Shown: piece by piece, positions 57,370-64,000 of the stretch
Layout of the letters: each line of letters begins with the position of its first letter
Numbering within the stretch: position 1 is the stretch's first letter
Source: Zonotrichia leucophrys gambelii
Taxonomy: Eukaryota; Chordata; Aves; Passeriformes; Passerellidae
Reading direction: 5' to 3'
DNA: 64,000 bases
Assembly (NCBI RefSeq): GCF_028769735.1
Contig: NC_088173.1
Span: 71,298,463-71,362,462, forward strand
Program-made: the position numbers and the translations under genes
The notes under the pieces: generated by a model
Seen by the model: only the letters and a program-made list of their open reading frames with translations
Databases searched by the model: none
What the model was told of the DNA's origin: nothing

Positions 57370-57775
57370 AGCTCTGCTCGTGAGGGCAGGTGAAAGAAAA
57401 AGAAGGGGTTTTTTTGTTTTTTTCTTATTCTTCCTTATTCTGTTTATTATTTATTATTATTATTTTATTATTCTATAATATAATTTATTATTTTCTATTA
57501 TTATTATTTTTACTATTTGTTTTCTTTTATTATTCTGCGGGACCTTCTGCAGCTTGGATTGTGAGGGCAGGTGAGAGAAAAAGGAATTTTTATTATTTTT
57601 ATTTATTTTTTTGCTTTTATTATTCTGCAGGACCTTCTGCAGCTCCAATTGCAAAGGCAGGTGAGAGAAAAAGGAGTAAAAATGAGTTTTTCTAATTTTT
57701 ATTTATTTTTTTCTTCTATTATTCCATGAGATCTTCTGCAGCTCTGATCACAAGGGCAGGTGAGAGAAAAATGGG
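57370..57775 (+). repeat. tandem array, 90-180 bp units, with splice-site-like cores
   Basis: Four units each ending in GGGCAGGTGAGAGAAAAA (donor-like GT at 57390, 57571, 57661, 57760), separated by T/A-rich spacers that end in TATTCTGCAG-like acceptors. Unit 3 has a perfect acceptor (CAG ending 57630), a 30-nt block and a GTGAGA donor at 57661. Confidence 0.8.
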
Positions 57776-58236
57776 TGTTTTGGTATTTTCCTTGTTCTCT
57801 CCCATTTCTCAGGCCCAGGGGTGAGGCTTTAGCTACAGGAAGGACTTTTTGCAGGAGTCTGCTGCGATTTGGACATTTTCAGGTCTGGGGACCTTTGTGA
57901 GTCCAGAGCAGAGCCCAGATCCGGCCAAGGATGGCTGAGTGAGGTTTAACGATGTCGTTTGGGTAATTAGACAGAAAAAGGTCCTTGCCAGGCACCAGGA
58001 GGGGAGGGGAGGGCAGAGCTGATGTGGCTGTTAATCCCATAAACCAGGGAAAATCCAGGCAATAACTCCTGTGGGAGCAGCCTGTAAAACGCTGGGAGAG
58101 CAGCGCTGCTCCCAATCCATCAATTTTAGTGCCAGAATTCCCTGCTGGATGTGCTTGCTCCTCTCCAGGGAGGGTTTGCTGCTGGGGACGGGCCTGAGGG
58201 GTCACCCCTGGCTCCACAGTTCTGTCACCCTGGCTG
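57776..58236. other. intergenic stretch without gene
   Basis: No recognisable feature. Confidence 0.5.
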
Positions 58237-58237
58237 G

Positions 58238-58520
58238 GGCTGGAGCCTGGAGGATGCCAAAGGGAAATCGAGGGGGAAAAAAATCAGAAAAAGTGATCCC
58301 AAAGTTGTGACGAGAAGGAATAACACCCAATTCCCTCATTTTTGGGAAGTTTCTGCTCCAAGGAGCCCTCGGCTAGGGCTGGAGCCTGGAGGGTGGCCGA
58401 GGGTGCCAAAGGGAAATCAAGGGGGAAAAACATCCGAGAAAAACGATCCCAAAGTTGTGATGAGAAGGAATAGCACCCAATTCCCTCAGTTTTGGGAAGT
58501 TTGTGCTCTGAGGAGCCCAA
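58238..58520 (+). repeat. 139-bp tandem duplication
   Basis: GGCTGGAGCCTGGAGG at 58238 and 58377. Both copies share GCCAAAGGGAAATC, GATCCCAAAGTTGTGA and CACCCAATTCCCTCA. Confidence 0.9.
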
Positions 58521-58849
58521 ATCCCATTTCCTCCTCTAATTGTGGGTGAGGGATTCGTCTCAGCCAGCTTTAGATCCCTGGAATCTTCCCAGAGCTGAAA
58601 GACAGGAGGTGCCTCTCCCACCTGTGGGATTTTAGGTGGCCAGGTCGGGGTGAGGGCACTGAGGGAGCCCGGACAGGTGGAATATCTGTGTCCAGCCAGG
58701 AGAAATGTTTGGGAATCTCGGTGTCTTCCCAGTGGATGTCCTGGCTCAGCCAGGGATTTTCCCAGTCTCCCTTTTCCCAGCCCAGAGTGGATCAGCCAAG
58801 TTCATCCCTCCTTATCTTTCCTACTGCCCTGGCTGTGCCAGGCCATGAG
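58521..58849. other. intergenic stretch without gene
   Basis: No recognisable feature. Confidence 0.5.
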
Positions 58850-59340
58850 GCACTTCCAGGAGATCCATCCCATCCCATCCCATCCCATCCCATCCCATCC
58901 CATCCCATCCCATCCCATCCCAGCCCATCCCATCCCATCCCATCCCATCCATCCCAGTCCATCCCATCCCTCCCTTTCCATCCCATGATCACCAATTCCC
59001 ATCCATCTCCATGCCCTGCTTCCACCATGGGCACTTCCAGGAGATCCATCCCATCCCATCCCATCCCATCCCATCCCATCCCATCCCATCCCATCCCATC
59101 CCATCCAGGCACTTCCAGGATCCATCCCATCCCATCCCATCCCATCCTTCCATCCCATCCCATCCCATCCCATCCCATCCCATCCCAAGGCACTTCCAGG
59201 AGATCCATCCCATCCCATCCCCAGGTCACTTTCAGGAGATCCATTCCATCCCATCCCAACACACTTCCAGGAGATCCATTCCATCCCATCCCAGGGCACT
59301 TCCAGGAGATCCATCCCATCCCAAGGCATGGTCACTTCCG
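58850..59340 (+). repeat. compound CCCAT pentamer array with CACTTCCAGGAGATCC spacers
   Basis: Seven CACTTCCAGGAGATCC-like spacers (near 58850, 59030, 59108, 59190, 59226, 59263, 59298), each followed by a block of (CATCC)n of variable length. It has no stop in any frame and creates the longest open frame of the window (58688-59950, 420 aa). Confidence 0.95.
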
Positions 59341-59962
59341 TGGCAGGACAGCTCCTGTCCTGCTGAGCCATGTATCTTGGGCGAAGATGCCTCTGTCTCT
59401 GAGAGTTCCAGGGAATCCCAAAGAGCCATCCTGGAGCAGATGCCTCATTTATGGACCCACATGGGTGGTATGGAACCCCCGCCCTTGCAGCAGAGTCCCA
59501 GTGTCACTTTTCCATTGGGATTCCTCAAGGATGCTGTCCCCTTCCAGGTGGCATCACTTAGATGTCAAGAGAACTCCTCTGGACAGGCACTGGGAGATTT
59601 TTCCGGGAGCTGCTGATGGTTTTCAGAAGGAATTTGGAACCTCTGGTCATTCCATGACCCCAGGAGTGTCTCCCAGGAATGTCCTTCATGGGAAGAGGCA
59701 GGACAGTGTCCAGGGAGGAAGTGGGACATCCCTGAGGACAGCAGCAGCCACATCTGTCCCTCAGCATCCCAGCGAGGTTTGGAGGGGATTTGAGGGGACT
59801 TTCCTGGGAGGAAACCTCGGGAAGGGCAAGGAGGATGAAGTGCCTTTCCCAAAATTATCCCCCCTACCCAAAATCGGACCTCTAAACAGGCAGTGCAAGT
59901 TGGGAATGTGGGGATTTGGGATGGGGGCTGAGCTTCTTTCATCCCTTTAAGATCCTTGAGCC
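59341..59962. other. intergenic stretch without gene
   Basis: Unique-looking sequence through which the repeat-started frame stays open for about 200 residues. No domain is recognisable. Confidence 0.5.
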
Positions 59963-60062
59963 ACAGAATCATGGAATCATGGAATGTGCTGAGTGGGAAG
60001 GGACCCCAGGGATCACCAAGTCCAACTCCTGGCCCTGCCCAGGATCATTCCCAAGTCTCCCA
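59963..60062 (-). repeat. CR1 LINE 3' end, ATCATGGAATGT type
   Basis: Antisense: CAGAATCATGGAATCATGG, GCTGAGTGGGAAGGGACCCC, GTCCAACTCCTGGCCCTGC. Confidence 0.8.
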
Positions 60063-60379
60063 CTCCACCTTCTGCCTGTCTGACAGGGCTTCTCCTCTTT
60101 CATCTCCCTCCCTGATGGAATCTCCTGGCACAAATTTGTTTTTTCCTCGTCTCTCCCCACCGCTCTCCTGGAGCTCTGCTTCCGTGAAGGAGCAGAGAGG
60201 AGGGAAATCCCCCCAAAATCCCATTTTCCCTCCACCCAGGGCAGGTGCTGAGTGGGATCCCAGCTCCCTGCTCGGGTGTGTGGGCCGGGAATCCAGGGAA
60301 AAAGGAACAGTAGCTTTTTCTCTCCCCGGCTACGCCGACGTGGTGATCAGAGGAGCTGGCCAGAGTCCTAATGAAGATA
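60063..60379. other. intergenic stretch without gene
   Basis: No recognisable feature. Confidence 0.5.
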
Positions 60380-60670
60380 AATGAGTATTCCCACTCCTCC
60401 AGCTCTTCCAGCTTTTATTGATGGGCTGTGGGGTGAAAGGCGAGGGCCGGAATGCTCATTCCAGCCGACGTCACGGGCTGGGGTGGAGGGGAAGGTGCAG
60501 GGAAAAGCGCCTGGTGCCGGGAAGTTCCTGCACCATGAGCACGCTCCAAGGCTTTACAAGGCTTCCTCCATTCCTTCCCCATCCATCACTTCCCGGGATC
60601 CCTTTGTAAATGCAAATTGCACTTTGATAGGAATAATGCACTGAGCCCCATTAGTGTCGGGTAATGGGGA
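60380..60670. promoter_or_regulatory. repeat-poor island with octamer motif (candidate CNE)
   Basis: CpG-containing left half, then AT-rich text with a perfect POU octamer ATGCAAAT at 60610-60617, TTTGATAGGAATAATGCAC and CCCATTAGTG. Candidate enhancer downstream of EXOC6B. Confidence 0.35.
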
Positions 60671-60789
60671 GGGTGATTTTAACGCCATCCTTCTTCAAAC
60701 AAGGCACCCAGGAGCTGCTCTGGGGCTGTGTATCAAAAACCCATCTGGGACCGGCTCCTCCCATCCCCGGCCTGGGCAGGAGCTGGGAT

Positions 60790-61180
60790 GGGTTTTATTT
60801 TGGGGCTCGGGATTCTGAGATGGATTTTTTTATTTGGGTTCGAGATTCTGGGGTATTTTTACCTGGGGCTTGGGATTCTGGGATGTGTTTTTTCATTTGG
60901 GCTCAAGATTCTGTGATATTTTGTACCTGGAGCTTGGGATTCTGGGATGTGTTTTTTTTATTTGGGCTCCAGATTCTGCTGTATTTTGTACCTGGGTCTT
61001 GGCATTCTGGGGTGTTTTTTATTTGGGTTCGAGATTCTGGGGTATTTTTACCTGGGGCTTGGGATTCTGAGATGGATTTTTTATTTGGGCTCCAAATTCT
61101 GGGGTATTTTGGTAGCGTGAGTCTCAGGACTTCTTGGCAGGGTGTTTTTTATTTTTGTGACTTGGGATTCTGGGGTTTTT
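60790..61180 (+). repeat. minisatellite, 60-65 bp unit
   Basis: Five to six units with CTTGGGATTCTGGGATGTG, TTTTTTATTTGGG and GTATTTTTACCTGGGG; GATTCT/CATTCT boxes at 60811, 60874, 60938, 61003, 61063. The 192-aa Phe/Trp/Gly-rich frame is repeat-derived. Confidence 0.9.
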
Positions 61181-61353
61181 TTGAAATCTGGGGCTTGGGT
61201 CCATTTATGGTTTTGGGGTTGGGGATTTGTGGGGCAGCCTGAGGGTTTGGCCCCATTAATGAGAGCTCGGAGCTCGTCCCCTTCAACCCGGTCCCAGTGC
61301 AAGGAGGGATGGGTTTAAACTGGAATTGGGGAGATTTAGATTGGATTTGGGAA

Positions 61354-61536
61354 GGAATTGCTCCCTGTCAGGGTGGGGAGGGGCTGGGATAGAATTCCCA
61401 GATTTGCTGTGGCTGCCCCTGGATCCCTGGCAGTGCCCAAGGCCAGGTTGGAGCACCTTGAGATGGTGGGAGCTGTCCCTGCCCATGGAAGGGATTTAAG
61501 ATGCCTTCCCACCCAAACCATTCCATGATTCCATGG
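61354..61536 (+). repeat. CR1-J-like LINE 3' end
   Basis: Sense: AATTCCCAGATTTGCTGTGG, CCCTGCCCATGG, doubled tail CATTCCATGATTCCATGG. Confidence 0.85.
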
Positions 61537-61849
61537 CAAGGCTGTCCCAGACTGGAATGGCTGGATCATGGAATGGTGGGATAACCTGCTTCTTTCCCAG
61601 TTTTTCCTGTGGGGAAGGACCAGCTGGGATTTTAGGGGGCTGAGATCTCTCATCCTTGGAGCTGTTCCTTCTCGGGCTCTCCAGGTGCTCCCAGCAGGAA
61701 GGAGCTGGCTCAATCCCAGCTCAATCCATCTCCCATGGGATGCAGCATTGGGAAGTGCAGAGCAGCTCCTCGGATCCCTGGGATGTTCCTGCACCACCAA
61801 ACAGATTTTCCTCATGTCCCAGCCCGAGCTCTCCCTCCCAGGGCGAGCA
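61537..61849. other. intergenic stretch without gene
   Basis: No recognisable feature. Confidence 0.5.
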
Positions 61850-62100
61850 GCAGCAGCAGCTCCAGCGCTGAAATCGGTTAAAGCTGCTGTAAAATTCCAG
61901 AAAAAAGGAACATTTGAAGGCACTGAGATCCCCCTACACACTCACACTTTGGGAGGCCAGAAGAAAAACAGCTTTGAAGTGCTTAAAAACAAATCTGGGG
62001 CCTCGTTCATCTTCATTAATGAGATATTTAACCAGGCCCTTTTAATAACTTTTTGATGCCTGTGCCAAGTGAAAAAATAAAAAACATTTTCTGCTTAAAA
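61850..62100. promoter_or_regulatory. repeat-poor island (candidate CNE)
   Basis: Complex AT-rich sequence with TCATTAATGAGATATTTAAC, AATCGGTTAAAGC and CTTTTAATAACTTTTTGATG words, unlike its surroundings. Candidate only. Confidence 0.35.
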
Positions 62101-62754
62101 GACCTTGAGTTTGGTCTCTTTGCTGATTAAAAACCATTATGCTCCATGCCTTTCCCTACCTTAATCCCTAAATCCTTGTGGTTTTTTTTTTCCAGGTGTC
62201 ATCATCACATTCCCTTGGAGCAGCTTCTCCATGGGCACCACCAGGATTTGTTTTTTATATTTATTTCAGGTTAGGGAAAGGAGGTGACTTCTGTCTTCTC
62301 TCCCAGGTTTTCCACAGGGCTTCCATGCAGGATTTAACCAATCCTGGAGAAATCAATGCTGCTGGATGCCTCTCCCTACCTGTTTGGGTGTGAATTATTC
62401 CTGGGCTGGAGTGGATTTTCTGCAGGAAGAACTGGGAATCAAAACCATCCCGGAGCTCCTTCCCAAAACCATCCCGGATGGCTCCAAAGGTGTGGCCCTC
62501 CAGCACCTTCCCAGTGGAGATGGAATATTTAGAGCCAGTCAGGAACTTCTGAGCGAGTCCCAGCGTGGCTCTTCTGAACTCCGGGGTGGGAACCACCGAT
62601 TTTGGGGGTCCTCGACTCCCAAAACGAAGGATTTGGGGAGGGAAAAGTCCTTTCATAAATCAAGCGTGGAGAACAAAGGCAGGGAACATGGAAAGCAGAG
62701 GGGAGACTTCCCTCTTTCTCCAGGAGCAGAAAAAGAGGGATGGGGATGGCAGCG
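62101..62754. other. intergenic stretch without gene
   Basis: No recognisable feature. Confidence 0.5.
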
Positions 62755-62925
62755 TTGTTAAAGTGAAATCCCGACTGGAACGACAAAAGGAAAAGAAATT
62801 AAAGCCAGATTTGTTCCCCTGGGCCGGAGGAAGGAGGATCCCGTTGGATTTGTTCCTCCTTTCTTGTTTCCTTCAAAGCCAGGAGATCAATTGCGAGCCT
62901 TAATGAGAACCGTCTCGTGCCAGAG
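62755..62925. promoter_or_regulatory. repeat-poor island (candidate CNE)
   Basis: AAGAAATTAAAGCCAGATTT, TTTCCTTCAAAGCCAGGAG and GATCAATTGCGAGCCTTAAT words with no repeat similarity. Weak candidate. Confidence 0.2.
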
Positions 62926-63312
62926 GTGGACAATGGAGCGGGACGGGGACATCCCAGGGATTTTACGGCAGCTCGGAGCATTGGGATCCATCCCTGGAAG
63001 TGCCAGCCCATCCCTGGAAGAGCCAGCCCGTCGTCTCCGGCTTTTGTGAGTATCCCAGCACTGAGCCTGAATGGGGAGCACTGGTAGCAATTCCCATCCT
63101 GATCCCAGGGATTGAAGTGTCCATGGGTCTGTCCTTGGTCCCACACTTGTGATGGGATCTGGAAATTTGGGATCAGGATCTGGTTTTAAATCCCCCATCC
63201 CTGGGCTGTTGTGCTTTGTGAATATCCCGGCACTGAGCCCGAGCAGGGAGCACTGGCGGCAGTTCCCATCCCTGATCCTGGATCTGGGAAAGCAACTCGG
63301 CCTTCCTGGAGA
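62926..63312. other. intergenic stretch without gene
   Basis: Contains a short direct repeat CCATCCCTGGAAG. No gene seen. Confidence 0.5.
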
Positions 63313-64000
63313 CCCTCAGGGAGATGGGGAGGGTCTCAGGGAGATGGGAATGGCCTCGGGATGACGGGGATGGTCTCAAGGAAGAGGGAATGGCCTCGGG
63401 GAGATGGGAAAGGCCTCAGGAAGATGGGAATGGCCTCATGGAGATGGGAAAGGTCTCAAAGAAACAGGGATGGCATCACGGTGACGGGGATGGCCTCATG
63501 GAAATGGGACGGCCTCATGGAGATGGTAACGGTCTCAAGGAAATGGGAATGGCCTCAGGGAAATGGGAATGGCCTCGGGTGATGAGGATGGCCTCAGGGA
63601 GAGGGAAATAGCCTTGGGGAGAGGGGAATGACCTCGGGGAGATGGGAATGGCCTCATGGATGGAATGGGAAATGGCCTCTTATAATGAAACGGGCATGGC
63701 CTCGAGAGACGGGATTGGACTCATGGAAATGGGAATGGCCCTGGGGAAATGGGGATGGCCTCAAGGAGATGGGAATGGCCTCAAAGACATGGGGATGGCC
63801 TCGGGGAGAGATGGGAATGGCCTTGGGGAGAAGGGAATGCTTCAAGAAGACAGGGATGGCCTCAGGGAGAGAGGAATGGTCTCGGGGTGACGGGGATGGC
63901 CTCAAGGAAATGGGAATGGCCTCAGGGAGAGGGGAATAGCCTCATGGAAATGGGGATGGCCTCAGGGAGATGGGGATGACATCAGGGAGACAGGAATGGC
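63313..64000 (+). repeat. 20-bp minisatellite, continuing past the window
   Basis: About 34 diverged units of GAGATGGGAATGGCCTCAGG, with variants GACGGGGATGG and TCTCAAGGA. It starts at 63313 and is cut by the window edge. Overlapping open frames in all + frames are artefacts. Confidence 0.95.

Noticed and set aside
58688..59950. 420-aa open frame, the longest in the window
   Set aside because: The first half is the stop-free CCCAT array (SHPIP repeats). The second half has no recognisable domain, no splice context and no codon-usage sign of a gene.

Overview
This looks like nuclear DNA of a bird, most likely a songbird, probably from a GC-rich and gene-dense (microchromosome-like) region. 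More than thirty fragments resemble the 3' end of CR1 LINEs. Many are of the CR1-J type and end in the family's ATTCCATG-like tail, in both orientations. There is also one LTR-like element with an internal duplication, and an unusually dense set of minisatellites and pentamer arrays. Nothing prokaryotic is present: no operons, ribosome binding sites, rRNA, tRNA or CRISPR arrays. No search was possible, so the species assignment is inference.

The only protein-coding sequence I can support is the 3' end of one gene on the + strand. A 113-nt exon (37990-38102) and the terminal exon (45126-45252) splice in frame to give the last 79 residues of a Sec15-family exocyst subunit, best matched to EXOC6B. 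The first 37,989 bases are then the 3' part of a very large upstream intron. The last intron is 38103-45125. A 3' UTR of up to about 4.2 kb follows, with a candidate polyadenylation signal near 49.4 kb. Everything after that is intergenic as far as I can see. In other vertebrates the next gene in this direction is CYP26B1, which makes a retinoic-acid-degrading P450. I see no CYP26 exon here.

Layout: 0-38 kb is intron with CR1 fragments, purine or pyrimidine tracts (11.2, 19.6, 25.1 kb), minisatellites (15.9, 16.8, 24.7, 36.6 kb), and islands of repeat-poor, motif-rich or CpG-rich sequence that could be conserved regulatory elements (8.8, 15.0, 20.2, 24.3, 26.1, 27.3-28.5, 34.3, 35.8-36.5 kb). 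38-45 kb is the last intron, with a long TTTCTAT-type tract, paired CR1 fragments and a roughly 200-bp satellite with three-monomer higher-order structure (41.7-43.4 kb). 45-49.4 kb is the terminal exon and probable 3' UTR. 49.4-64 kb is the downstream flank: CR1 copies, a CpG-rich motif-bearing block (52-53.2 kb), an LTR-like element (54.5-55.4 kb), CCCAT pentamer arrays (49.0 and 58.9-59.3 kb), a tandem array with splice-site-like units (57.4-57.8 kb) and a 20-bp minisatellite running off the right edge.

Most long open frames are artefacts of low-stop repeats. I found no undescribed protein system. The best leads are the higher-order satellite, a DR5 retinoic-acid-response-like site at 28431 in a candidate CNE, the mini-exon-like tandem array, and the regulatory-element candidates around a gene known to sit next to CYP26B1.
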